From Sphingobacterium alkalisoli (lineage in GTDB: Bacteria; Bacteroidota; Bacteroidia; Sphingobacteriales; Sphingobacteriaceae), in contig NZ_SUKA01000010.1 in the NCBI RefSeq assembly GCF_005049105.1, forward strand, positions 62,001 to 126,000: a DNA stretch of 64,000 nt, in the 5' to 3' direction. A program made the translations under genes and the position numbers. Positions 35,984-45,200 of this stretch are shown here, piece after piece (within the stretch, counting starts at the first letter, position 1; every line of letters starts with the position of its first letter). A model generated the notes under the pieces. The model had not been told where the DNA came from. It ran no database searches and saw only the letters and a program-made list of their open reading frames with translations.

Positions 35984-37084
35984 TTAAAAAAGCTCGGTCC
36001 TCAGGGCCCAGTAATGTTCAAGATTCTCAGCCGCATCATCAATATTGCGTTGGATCATGTTGATACGGCCAAGTTTTTCGACAATGGCCAGCTGCAGCAG
36101 CTTGTTGTTCTCTTTGCGCGCAAGATTATTCGCTCGATCCAGCTCTTTTTTTGCGACACTGTAGTTTTTTTGAATGATTTTAGACGAAGCCAACATATAT
36201 TCTATCTCGGCGAGCTCATTCGGAAAATTCTTTGTTTCGGCCAGATCGCGAGCCTGTATTAAAAACCATTGTGCTTCCGTGTGTTTGTTTTGCATCTGGT
36301 AAATCGAGGCCAATTCCTGCCAGGCCAATAGTTTACCTTCGTAATGTTTGCTCCTGTTAAACAAGGGGATAGCTTTTCGGATAATGGTGTTTTCAGCCGA
36401 ATTGAAGTCTTTGTCTTGCGCCTGTATCTTGGCTATTTTCACCAACGATTCCGCCTGCTCCACGATGCTTTTATCCTTTACAGCTTGTTGGTAATAGGCC
36501 TCTTCATAGTTGCCCGCCTCCATAAAGTTTTTAGAATAGATCAATAGCGAAGACAGGTTCGATTGAATAATTCCACGATCGCGTGTGTTCTCCTGTTTGT
36601 TTGCTTGTTGTAAAGCACTCTCTAAGAGTGCGATCGCACGGTTAATCTGTTCTATGGATAAAGACTGGTTGGCATATTCATTAAGCAATCCATAGGCTAT
36701 TCCGTGGTTTTCTTGCTGTATGTTGGTTTCAATTACCGTATTCCAGCCAAGTTCATCTTGCGGTAGCGGGTTTACGATTGTTTTTACCAGACCCTCGTTG
36801 TTCGTCGATTTAAAATCAGCGATCAGACGTTGGTAGACCATAGCCTGTTGGATACTATCCTGGAACGATAAAATTTCTGCGAATGTATCCGTGAGCATTT
36901 CTTCTTTCGTCCGCGGAGCAGGCAGTACATACACTTTTGGCCCCACACCCTCGAATTCGGTATCATATTTTGTGACGAATCCAGCCGGATCCAGCGGTAC
37001 CTCCTGACGTTGGGCTACGACTAAATCTACTTGAAAAACAGTCACTAGTACAGATACGATGGGAATAAAAAAAGATCTTTGCAT
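35984..37084 (-). CDS. Exported tetratricopeptide repeat protein
   Basis: 366 aa with a signal peptide (FFIPIVSVLVTVFQVDLVVAQ). TPR-like helical repeats fill about residues 120-350, for example QINRAIALLESALQQANKQ, LVKIAKIQAQDKDFNSAENTI and LLAWQELASIYQMQNKHTEAQWFLIQA. The N-terminal 100 residues carry a proline-rich segment (VYVLPAPRTKEE). A scaffold role is likely; partner unknown. It precedes the S41 protease on the same strand with a 172-bp gap, so it may or may not share a transcript. Confidence 0.85.
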   Translation of the reverse strand: MQRSFFIPIVSVLVTVFQVDLVVAQRQEVPLDPAGFVTKYDTEFEGVGPKVYVLPAPRTKEEMLTDTFAEILSFQDSIQQAMVYQRLIADFKSTNNEGLVKTIVNPLPQDELGWNTVIETNIQQENHGIAYGLLNEYANQSLSIEQINRAIALLESALQQANKQENTRDRGIIQSNLSSLLIYSKNFMEAGNYEEAYYQQAVKDKSIVEQAESLVKIAKIQAQDKDFNSAENTIIRKAIPLFNRSKHYEGKLLAWQELASIYQMQNKHTEAQWFLIQARDLAETKNFPNELAEIEYMLASSKIIQKNYSVAKKELDRANNLARKENNKLLQLAIVEKLGRINMIQRNIDDAAENLEHYWALRTELF

Positions 37085-37097
37085 ATAACTATTTTAT

Positions 37098-37130
37098 CAA
37101 ATTTACTTAAAATGCTTTATATTCACAAAC
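37098..37130 (-). promoter_or_regulatory. Promoter of the exported TPR gene
   Basis: GTTTG (37130-37126), exactly 20 nt, TAAATTTG (37105-37098): one of the best Bacteroidota promoters in the window, about 13 nt before the ATG. Confidence 0.7.
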
Positions 37131-37146
37131 GTCGCGCCTACTTCAC

Positions 37147-37257
37147 AGGGACTTCGCTTTTAAAAGCATTCTAAGCCCAATAACGAGATTGCTTCGTCGT
37201 CGTACCTCCTTCTCGCAAGGACGAGAAACGGACAAAAAAGTTAAAAGCGAAATCCCT
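37147..37257 (-). mobile_element. MITE-like element, copy B (111 bp, internally deleted, inverted)
   Basis: Same terminal repeats as copies A and C (here AGGGACTTCGCTTTTAA, one base changed) in inverted orientation, flanked by a perfect 11-bp direct repeat GCCTACTTCAC (37136-37146 and 37258-37268). About 31 bp of one half of the internal palindrome is missing. The intact flanking duplication suggests recent insertion followed by deletion. Confidence 0.8.
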
Positions 37258-37287
37258 GCCTACTTCACTAAGTTCGCGCGGTAGCTA

Positions 37288-37317
37288 TTTGAGTTTGGAT
37301 AAAATCACTTAAGTTTG
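37288..37317 (+). promoter_or_regulatory. rarA promoter
   Basis: TTTG (37288-37291), 18 nt, TAAGTTTG (37310-37317); the box ends 5 nt before the ATG, so the message is probably leaderless. Confidence 0.5.
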
Positions 37318-37322
37318 TAGAT

Positions 37323-38600
37323 ATGGTTACACGAATTCCGTTGGCAGAGCGATTACGGCCCAAGAATTTAAACGATTATGTCGGTCAGCAGCACATTGTA
37401 GGCGAAGATGCCGTCCTTCGTAATGCAATAGCACAGCAAAATATCCCGTCCATGATACTCTGGGGCCCCCCGGGGGTGGGGAAGACAAGCTTGGCCTTTC
37501 TGATCGCCAAAGAACTCGACCGACCTTTTTTCAGTTTGAGTGCCATCAAATCAGGGGTCAAGGATGTAAGGGAAGTTATCGATAAGGCCGAGCAGCTGAT
37601 GAACTTCAACCAAGAGCAGCCCATTCTTTTTATTGATGAGATCCACCGATTTTCGAAGTCCCAGCAAGATTCGTTACTAGGCGCTGTCGAAAAGGGCTTA
37701 GTCACCCTTATCGGCGCTACCACAGAAAATCCGTCTTTCGAAGTGATTTCAGCCTTGTTGTCGCGCTGTCAGGTTTATGTATTAGAAAATTTGAGCGAGG
37801 AAGACCTGGTTTCGTTGATTCAGAAAGCCATCAAGGAAGATGAGTTTTTAAAAAATGATGTCATAAAGATCAACGAGTTTGATGCATTGATTCGTATATC
37901 CGGTGGCGATGCCCGGCGTTTGCTGAATGTTTTTGAACTCGTTGTGAATGCGGCGGTGCCGTACGGTAAGACCATTACGAATGATTTTGTCCTGCAGCAG
38001 GTGCAGCAAAATATGCGTTATGATAAAACGGGCGAACAGCATTACGATATCATTTCGGCATTTATCAAATCCATTCGTGGTTCCGACCCCAATGCTGCCG
38101 TATATTGGTTGGCACGGATGATAGAAGGCGGTGAAGACCCCTCTTTTATTGCACGGCGGTTGTTGATTTTAGCTTCAGAAGATATAGGTAATGCCAATCC
38201 AAATGCCCTTCTGTTGGCCAATAACTGTTTTCAGGCAGTCAATGTAATAGGCTGGCCAGAGTCCAGGATTGTTCTTTCGCAGACCGTTACGTATCTTGCC
38301 AGTTCCGCCAAGAGTAATGCCGCCTATGAAGCCATCAATAAAGCACAGGCATTGGTAAAACAGACCGGCGACCTGTCAGTACCCTTGCACCTGCGCAATG
38401 CACCAACCAAGCTCATGAAAGAACTAAACTATGGTGTCGAATATAAGTATGCCCATGGCTTTACCGGTAATTTTGTAAACCAGGAGTATATGCCCGATAC
38501 CATTCAGAATACCAAACTCTACAACCCCGGTAAAAACAGTGCGGAAGACAAGCTCCGGCAGTCATTAAAAGAAAAATGGAAGGAAAAATATGGGTATTAG
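37323..38600 (+). CDS. rarA: Replication-associated recombination protein A (MgsA/RarA AAA+ ATPase)
   Basis: 425 aa, normal length. PLAERLRPKNLNDYVGQQHIVG is the family start; Walker A GPPGVGKTS and Walker B LFIDEIHRFSKSQQD are intact, as is the arginine-finger region (ALLSRCQVYVLENLS). The C-terminal part (DIISAFIKSIRGSDPNAAVYWLARMIEGGEDP) is the RarA tetramerisation/single-strand-binding tail. It helps rescue stalled replication forks. Lies downstream of MITE copy B. Confidence 0.96.
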   Translation: MVTRIPLAERLRPKNLNDYVGQQHIVGEDAVLRNAIAQQNIPSMILWGPPGVGKTSLAFLIAKELDRPFFSLSAIKSGVKDVREVIDKAEQLMNFNQEQPILFIDEIHRFSKSQQDSLLGAVEKGLVTLIGATTENPSFEVISALLSRCQVYVLENLSEEDLVSLIQKAIKEDEFLKNDVIKINEFDALIRISGGDARRLLNVFELVVNAAVPYGKTITNDFVLQQVQQNMRYDKTGEQHYDIISAFIKSIRGSDPNAAVYWLARMIEGGEDPSFIARRLLILASEDIGNANPNALLLANNCFQAVNVIGWPESRIVLSQTVTYLASSAKSNAAYEAINKAQALVKQTGDLSVPLHLRNAPTKLMKELNYGVEYKYAHGFTGNFVNQEYMPDTIQNTKLYNPGKNSAEDKLRQSLKEKWKEKYGY

Positions 38601-38608
38601 ATACTAGA

Positions 38609-38640
38609 ATCTAATATCTAACATCAAATTGTTAACTTTG
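38609..38640 (+). promoter_or_regulatory. Heptad repeat and -7 box before the exonuclease gene
   Basis: ATCTAAT-ATCTAAC-ATCAAAT (38609-38629) is a short heptamer run like that before the response regulator, followed by TAACTTTG (38633-38640), a full -7 match 4 nt before the ATG. No clear -33 box. Confidence 0.45.
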
Positions 38641-38644
38641 TACG

Positions 38645-39166
38645 ATGATGGAAACATTTACCGCGATAGATTTTGAATTAGCCACTTCCGATTATGTGAG
38701 TGTATGCTCGGTAGGAATCGTAAATGTAGTGGATGGCAAAATCGCCCATGAATTCTATAGTTTGGTACAGCCCCCACAGAATAAATATATGTGGCAGACC
38801 ACGCGGGTGCATGGAATTAAAGCAAAAGACACGTTGACTGCACCCACGTTCAGCGAACTGTTTCCTCAGCTAGCACCCTTATTATCCCATCAAAAGATGG
38901 TTGCGCACAACGAGCTTTTTGATCGGTCAGTCTTGCAGCGCACGATGAAGTTTTACGGACTGAACTATAAAGCGTTAGATCTACCCGAGAAATGGGATTG
39001 CACCAGCAATATCTATAGAGCCAAAGGTTTCTTAAAAACAAAATTAAGTATGTGCTGTCAGGTTATGGGTATTCCATTAGACCATCACGATGCACTCTCC
39101 GACGCCCGCGCAAGCGCGCTGTTATATCTACATCAAGATAGAGCAGCTGATTCTTTAATCATTTAG
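38645..39166 (+). CDS. 3'-5' exonuclease (DEDDh, DnaQ-like)
   Basis: 173 aa. TFTAIDFELATSDYVSVCSVGI opens with the first metal-ligand motif (D-x-E), VAHNELFDRSVL carries the second aspartate, and LDHHDALSDARASALLYLH holds the His and final Asp of DEDDh exonucleases. Acts on 3' DNA ends, but with no polymerase neighbour its duty (proofreading or repair) is unclear. 22 bp before the guanylyltransferase gene and possibly co-transcribed with it. An ATG three bases later would give the same protein minus one residue. Confidence 0.93.
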   Translation: MMETFTAIDFELATSDYVSVCSVGIVNVVDGKIAHEFYSLVQPPQNKYMWQTTRVHGIKAKDTLTAPTFSELFPQLAPLLSHQKMVAHNELFDRSVLQRTMKFYGLNYKALDLPEKWDCTSNIYRAKGFLKTKLSMCCQVMGIPLDHHDALSDARASALLYLHQDRAADSLII

Positions 39167-39187
39167 ATATCTACGAAAATAAACTAT

Positions 39188-40177
39188 ATGGCATCTGTTG
39201 TTAATGTAATATTATCTGGGGGCGTGGGGTCACGTCTATGGCCGTTATCTCGCAAGGCAAAGCCCAAACAATATATTCCCTTGTTTGAAGGACAGTCCCT
39301 GTTTGAACTGACAGTAGCCCGAAATCAGAAGATCACCGATAAAACGCTTATGGTGGGAGGTATCAAGAATGTAGACCTCGCAAGAGAATTTCTTCCCGAT
39401 GCCAACAGTCATACGATTGTCGAAGCCGCCCCCCGCAATACCGCTGCCGCAATTGCTTTTGCGGCATTAGCCTGCGATCCGGACGACATTTTGATCGTTA
39501 CGCCATCAGATCATTTAATCGAGAACCAGGAAGCGTACGAGCATATCATGCGCCAAGGGATAAAATATGCCGAAGAAGGCTTCTTAGTCACCTTCGGTAT
39601 TCAGCCTACACGTCCGGAGACCGGATATGGCTACATTGAATATCAAGGAAACGATGTGCTTTCCTTTCGCGAAAAACCCAATGAAGATACCGCAAAGGAA
39701 TTTCTGAAAAAAGGAAACTTTTTATGGAACTCTGGAATATTCTGTTTTAAGGCATCCATTTACTTGGAGGAGCTGTTCCGTTTCGAGCCCAAAGTATTCC
39801 GCACATCCAAAGAAGTGTATGAATCTGCCAACGGAGGCCCATTTTCAGCAGATCTTTCCGCTAAGATACCCTCAAAGAGCATTGATTATGCCGTAATGGA
39901 GCGCAGTGAACGCATAAAAGTCATTCCCTCTAACTTTATTTGGTCCGACATGGGGTCTTACGATTCGTTGTATGATTACCTCCAAGTAAAAGGGCATCAG
40001 GTGGATAGCAGTGGCAATATGGTTATCGGTACCCAAAAATATGTGTCTTTCTTGGGGGTAGAAAATACCATTCTCGTCCATACCGAAGATGCCATCCTGG
40101 TAGTGCATAAGCGATCCTCACAAGATGTCAAGCATTTGTATGAAGAATTGGAAAATAATAATTCGCCTCTGCTGTAA
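39188..40177 (+). CDS. Mannose-1-phosphate guanylyltransferase
   Basis: 329 aa, so only the nucleotidyltransferase part of ManC/RfbM without the isomerase domain. The signature ILSGGVGSRLWPLSRKAKPKQ binds GTP, EAAPRNTAAAIAFAAL and VTPSDHLIENQEAY follow, and FWNSGIF-like LWNSGIFCFKASIY and FIWSDMGSYDSLYDYL are present. It makes GDP-mannose for polysaccharide or glycoprotein sugars. The neighbouring genes are not glycan genes. A terminator hairpin lies 68 bp downstream. Confidence 0.95.
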   Translation: MASVVNVILSGGVGSRLWPLSRKAKPKQYIPLFEGQSLFELTVARNQKITDKTLMVGGIKNVDLAREFLPDANSHTIVEAAPRNTAAAIAFAALACDPDDILIVTPSDHLIENQEAYEHIMRQGIKYAEEGFLVTFGIQPTRPETGYGYIEYQGNDVLSFREKPNEDTAKEFLKKGNFLWNSGIFCFKASIYLEELFRFEPKVFRTSKEVYESANGGPFSADLSAKIPSKSIDYAVMERSERIKVIPSNFIWSDMGSYDSLYDYLQVKGHQVDSSGNMVIGTQKYVSFLGVENTILVHTEDAILVVHKRSSQDVKHLYEELENNNSPLL

Positions 40178-40244
40178 ATGTGTGATATCAAGCTGTTAGA
40201 CTTGATTCGAAAATGAATAATTTAGAGTTTTTACAAAAAAAAAG

Positions 40245-40277
40245 AAAGGTTTTCAAACGGGGAGAATGAAAACCTTT
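40245..40277. terminator. Terminator after the guanylyltransferase gene
   Basis: AAAGGTTTTCA/TGAAAACCTTT, perfect 11-bp arms with an 11-nt loop, with A-rich and T-rich sides, in a 283-bp gap between convergent genes. Confidence 0.65.
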
Positions 40278-40460
40278 ACTAACCAATTATAAACCTAAAT
40301 TATGATGATACAAATATAAGGCGCTTTTTGATATCTTGCAAGCAAAACGGTTAAATAAATGTATATTTAACGTTTTTTTAACATTAGCACCCTTTGGATG
40401 TGCTAAATCGTATTTTTCCAGTGGAATGTTACGAAGATTTAAAAGCGAAATTTGCGCTAA

Positions 40461-41063
40461 CTACGGCTTCAGATGGAACACCAGTCCGAGTCCTGCACTG
40501 ACAATATGATTAAACTGCACCGATGGAAAATTTTTAAAAAAATGGATCAGGTATTTATCCGTTGTACCCACCTCATAATAGAGCCCCCAGTTCTTATAGC
40601 GTACCTCGCTACCCAGAAAACCCCCTATATTTAATCCCGGTCGGATTAAATAATAATTGGGTTCATAATAGCTTGGTAGTTTAAAGAAAAAATCCTCATT
40701 CAGGGCATAATTGACCCATAGCCCCATCTGGAGCCACTCCACATGGATATCCTCTTTATATTCGCGATGTAGCGTACTGTATTTACCTTTAACGGTCAAG
40801 GAATGGATAGGTTCGGTGCCCGAGTACCTGCGCGGTACAAACCCATATAACAGATCCCCTTTCCAACGTTTGTTGGGCGATTCATAACCAATACCTGTCG
40901 AGAATAGACCAATATTTCCGGCAAATTGAAGCTTGATATTGCTGGGCATAATCTTGTAGGCCAGACCTTTGTAGGTCAGATCGGATTTTTGCAGGGTATC
41001 CTGGGCCGAGACAACGTCCGCGAGAAAAAAAGGTAGAAGCAGTAATAAAATATAGGCTCTCAT
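40461..41063 (-). CDS. Putative outer-membrane beta-barrel protein
   Basis: 200 aa with a signal peptide (ILLLLLPFFLADVVSAQ). The rest alternates amphipathic strands with aromatic residues (KLQFAGNIGLFSTGIGYES, GLWVNYALNEDFFFKLP, RYKNWGLYYEVGTTD) and ends in a beta-like AGLGLVFHLKP, which looks like a small eight-stranded barrel. I do not recognise a named family. Its ATG overlaps the stop codon of the metallophosphoesterase gene (TAATG), so the two are translationally coupled. Confidence 0.75.
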   Translation of the reverse strand: MRAYILLLLLPFFLADVVSAQDTLQKSDLTYKGLAYKIMPSNIKLQFAGNIGLFSTGIGYESPNKRWKGDLLYGFVPRRYSGTEPIHSLTVKGKYSTLHREYKEDIHVEWLQMGLWVNYALNEDFFFKLPSYYEPNYYLIRPGLNIGGFLGSEVRYKNWGLYYEVGTTDKYLIHFFKNFPSVQFNHIVSAGLGLVFHLKP

Positions 41064-41878
41064 TAGTAGTGGATAAGATTTACGGAAATGGATTGATCTT
41101 CAACGGTAACCTCCACAAACGAACGTTTCTCCAGTGAGGGCGCGATGAGATAGGGCATGCCATCATTGTAAGGCTCGTCGTACGAAAAGACATGCGTATG
41201 CCCATGGATCGACAGGCTTGCTTTATCGGTAGACGCAAGCAGCTCCGTAAACGAATCGACCTTATTGGGATCGAAATCTGCCGACATCGGAGGTACGTGC
41301 GAGAGGAAAAAGATATGATCCGTCTCTTGGGTGTCCGTCTGCCGGATCTGCTGGGCGAGCCACTCCTCGTTGGGTAGCGTCCCATCAAATCCACGCTCCC
41401 TCGAATTAGAATTAAAGACAATAAATGCACTTTTTCCATAGCGGAAAGTGAAGTCGTCGGGTCCGAAGTATTTTCGATATATTTCTGGCCCATTGCCGAG
41501 CATATCGTGGTTTCCGATGGTCGCGATATTCGGAAATTTCAACTTTTTAATGTCATTGTAGTAGTCGTTATACTCGTAGTTCGCACCAAAATCGGTGATG
41601 TCGCCACCGTGTAATACAAAGGCGATCCCCTCCTCGGTATAGTGCTTATTGGCATATTTTACAAAATCGCTCAGCTCGCCCAATGCAATCTGGGTATCCG
41701 AGATAACCAAAAAAGTAAAGCTACTTTTCTGTGGAAGCGAGCGGATCTGTTCAACAGCCTTGACGTTAAGATCACGTGCCAGGGGTCTTACCTCCAATAG
41801 CGAGTATTGAAAAGCTTTCTTACAGCCCGTTAGCAGCATTAACAGCGCTATACCAAAAAGAAATACGCGAGGTTTCAT
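41063..41878 (-). CDS. Metallophosphoesterase lipoprotein
   Basis: 271 aa from the ATG at 41878; the 9-codon upstream extension to 41905 lacks signal-peptide character. A lipobox (LMLLTGC, cysteine about residue 18) marks it as a lipoprotein. Calcineurin-like metal-binding motifs are in order: VISDTQ, GGDITDFG, TIGNHDMLG, LSHVPP and HGHTH. Dinuclear-metal phosphoesterase at the outer membrane, substrate unknown. It overlaps the downstream barrel gene, suggesting the two act together at the outer membrane. A -7 box (TAATTTTG, 41910-41903) lies 24 nt upstream. Confidence 0.92.
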   Translation of the reverse strand: MKPRVFLFGIALLMLLTGCKKAFQYSLLEVRPLARDLNVKAVEQIRSLPQKSSFTFLVISDTQIALGELSDFVKYANKHYTEEGIAFVLHGGDITDFGANYEYNDYYNDIKKLKFPNIATIGNHDMLGNGPEIYRKYFGPDDFTFRYGKSAFIVFNSNSRERGFDGTLPNEEWLAQQIRQTDTQETDHIFFLSHVPPMSADFDPNKVDSFTELLASTDKASLSIHGHTHVFSYDEPYNDGMPYLIAPSLEKRSFVEVTVEDQSISVNLIHY

Positions 41879-41969
41879 ATGTATATGTATAGTATCCGAG
41901 CGCAAAATTATACTTTATAAAACTAACTTTTAAGGCGAAAAAGTCAGATAAATCTCCTATTTTTAGCAT

Positions 41970-42111
41970 AGGGATTTCGCTTTTAACTTTTTTGTCCGTT
42001 TCTCGTCCTTGCGAGAAGGAGGTACGACGACGAAGCAATCTCATTATTGGGCGTAGACTGCTTCGTCGTACCTCCTCGCAGTGACGAATGTTTTTTAAAA
42101 GCGAAATCCCT
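41970..42111 (+). mobile_element. MITE-like element, copy C (142 bp)
   Basis: Same size and orientation as copy A, with terminal repeats AGGGATTTCGCTTTTAA/TTAAAAGCGAAATCCCT. Flanked by imperfect direct repeats ATTTTTAGCAT (41959-41969) and ATTTTTAGAAT (42113-42123). It fills most of the 309-bp gap between the phosphoesterase and the SNF2 helicase; no gene lies in that gap. Confidence 0.8.
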
Positions 42112-42214
42112 GATTTTTAGAATCCGCTGTGTTGGAAAAAACAATATTTTAGCGAACTTGCGGTTGCTTGCATGTGGGAATGTATCTGGCGTGCGAATTT
42201 TAGAGTAAGAAGAA

Positions 42215-45200
42215 ATGCTAGGCATGCGTGAATCATCACACGAATACATTTTACACGATACCGACATACAAGCGCTCTCCTATGTTGGCTTATTGAAACA
42301 TGTTCAATCCGCGGCTTCGTTAGATCCGCGGGATTTCGATTCTATTTATCCCATCGAACTCGAAATCAATGCAGGACTGTTTTCCAAGACAATCAATGCA
42401 ATCGCCTTTCCAACAGTAGCGGTCAGTCAGGTAGGCACATCGTTGATTACTAGCTGTTCCTGCGATCATTCCAATAGTCAGTTTCTCTGCCCATATCAAG
42501 CTGAAATTATATTCAGCATTTTAGAGCGGAGTGAGATCCGCCTCTTTTTCGACCCCACTCTTCGTCGACAAAAGATCCATCCCGTTGCCAAGGGATATGG
42601 ATTAGAAAATGAACCCGATCTGGATGTCTATTTTGAGTTAGCCTATCAAAACGGCGCCGTAGAGATACAGCCCCGGTTAAAAGAATTAATGAAGCTCGAT
42701 GCGGCCGTATTTAACCGGGAACTCCTACCGATCCAACCCGCTAAGGTAGCTTCGCTTGCCAAGCAGGATACCGAAAAAAAGCAGATTCTCGTTATTGGTC
42801 ATCAGCGGTTTTATAATAAGCTCCATATCCAGGTCATGGAAAGCGACGTGGGCCAGTCCGGAAAGATCAAAAATCCGCTGACAACTATTGATACGAGGCA
42901 ATTAATATGGAAATCCCAAGATCTCTTACACGTCAAATTCTACACGGCAGTAAGTAGTTTTCAGGATCAGTATACGACCGAGCACGGGGAGGCTCAATTC
43001 GAAGCGCTGAAGGTCATCGTAGCGAATTCGATGGGGTTGAAGACCTACTATCACGATAAAAGCATCGCCGAGAAGATCAGCGCAAAATCCCTCGTACCGA
43101 TAGCGCTCGATACCCTGCAAGCAGAGATCGAACTGCATGTCTTTAAAAAGGAACCCTTTTACGAAATCACCGGGCAGTTGGTATTCCATGACAGTATGTT
43201 GCCCTTCACCAATGTGGTTGTTCGAAATGAGTACTTTGTCGTTCGCGGTAATCGGATGAGCTTAGTGAGTGATTCCGATATGCTCCGGGTTATCAAGTTC
43301 TTTAAGCGTAATAACGAGAAGTTGCTGATACATTCTTCCAAATACGAAGAATTTCTACAGACCGTTCTCGCCCCACTTGCACAGCGCATCCAAATCCACT
43401 ACAGCTACATTAAAGCGGCAACAGCTGTCGAATTGGCGGAGAAAAGCTATGAAAGAGCCCCCCTCATCTACCTGCATCAAGAAGGGAATTACATCTCCAT
43501 TACACCCGTTATGCGCTACGGAGCGATCGAAGTACCCGTCTATTCGCGGCAGCAATTGCTTGATACCGATCAAAATGGGAATGTATTCCAAGTAGCACGA
43601 GATCAGGCAGCCGAGCTGCAGCTTACCACTTTGGTCATGCAGCAGCATCCCGATTTCGAACAGCAGCTGCAGGAGCACGAGTATTTTTACCTCCATAAAG
43701 ATGCCTTTTTGGACGACAGCTGGTTTTTGGATGCCTTCGAGCTATGGAGGCAGGCGGGAGCGACCATCTTAGGGTTCAATGAGCTTAAGGTGAATACATT
43801 AAATCCGCATAAAGCCAAGGTAGATATACAGGTCATCAGCGGAGTAGATTGGTTCAATGCCCATGTAAAGGTGCGTTTTGGCAGACAGCAAGCTTCCCTC
43901 AAGCAATTGCATAGGGCGATCCGCCACAAACGTAAATTTGTACAGCTCGACGATGGAACACAGGGCCTCCTGCCGGAGGAGTGGATGCAAAAAATTGCGG
44001 GCTACTTCCAGGTCGGAGATATCGATAAGGAGTTGATCAAGATACCCAAAGTCAATTTCACCGCTATTTCCGATCTGTTTGAGAAAGAAATGCGGAGTGA
44101 AGAAGTCGAGGTTGAATTAGCAGCATATGCACAGCAATTTCTGCAGATAAAGCAGATCCCCGAGGTACCTGTCCCTGTAGGTCTGCACGCTACGTTGAGG
44201 CGCTACCAACAGGAAGGCCTGAATTGGTTGAATCTCCTCGATCAGTTCAGCTTTGGAGGCTGTCTAGCGGATGATATGGGCTTGGGCAAGACCATACAGG
44301 TTATCGCTTTCATCCTGTCACAGCGTGATAAGCATACCCATCATACCAATCTGATTGTGGTACCGACGTCCTTGCTTTCCAATTGGCAGGATGAGCTCAC
44401 AAAATTTGCACCTTCGATATCGGTAAGAGTGCATTATGGCGCCGATCGAAGTAAGAATACAGACGACATGCACGACTATGAGGTCATCCTCACCTCATAC
44501 GGTATGCTGCTTTCCGATATCCGATGGTTAAAAGAGTTTCGGTTCAATTACATTTTTCTAGACGAGTCGCAAGCCATCAAAAACCCAAATTCCGAACGCT
44601 ATAAAGCCGCCTGTTTGCTGCAGTCTAGAAATAGGATCGTGCTTACCGGCACACCCATCGAAAACAACACATTCGACTTATATGGGCAGCTTTCATTTGC
44701 CTGCCCTGGCCTGTTGGGTAGCAAGTCCTATTTCAGGGATGTGTATGCACTGCCCATTGATAAATTTCAATATAACAAGAGAGCTGTCGAATTGCAGGAG
44801 AAGATTAGGCCTTTTATGCTCCGTCGAACGAAAAAGCAGGTAGCCAAAGAGTTGCCCGAAAAGACCGAAATAGTGATCTTCTGTGAAATGAATGCCACGC
44901 AACGGGAAATATACGATAGATATGAACGCGAGCTACGCGAATATATATCTGCTACAGACGAGGATGAGATCCATAAAAATGGAATGCATGTACTCACCGG
45001 GCTCACCCGTCTTCGACAGATCTGTAATTCTCCCGTATTGTTGAAGGAGGGCTATTCCGGAGCCGATGCGGTCAAGATCGACGTATTGATGGAACAGATT
45101 GTCAACAAATCCGGTGAGCATAAAATTCTGATATTCTCTCAATTTGTGGGAATGCTGGATCTCATCCGAACCGAGCTCGAGAACAGCGGAATACCTTTTG

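Noticed and set aside
40302..40319. A five-codon frame (ATGATGATACAAATATAA) after a leader-like AAACCTAAATT
   Set aside because: Too short to support as a gene; could be a relic leader, but nothing follows it.
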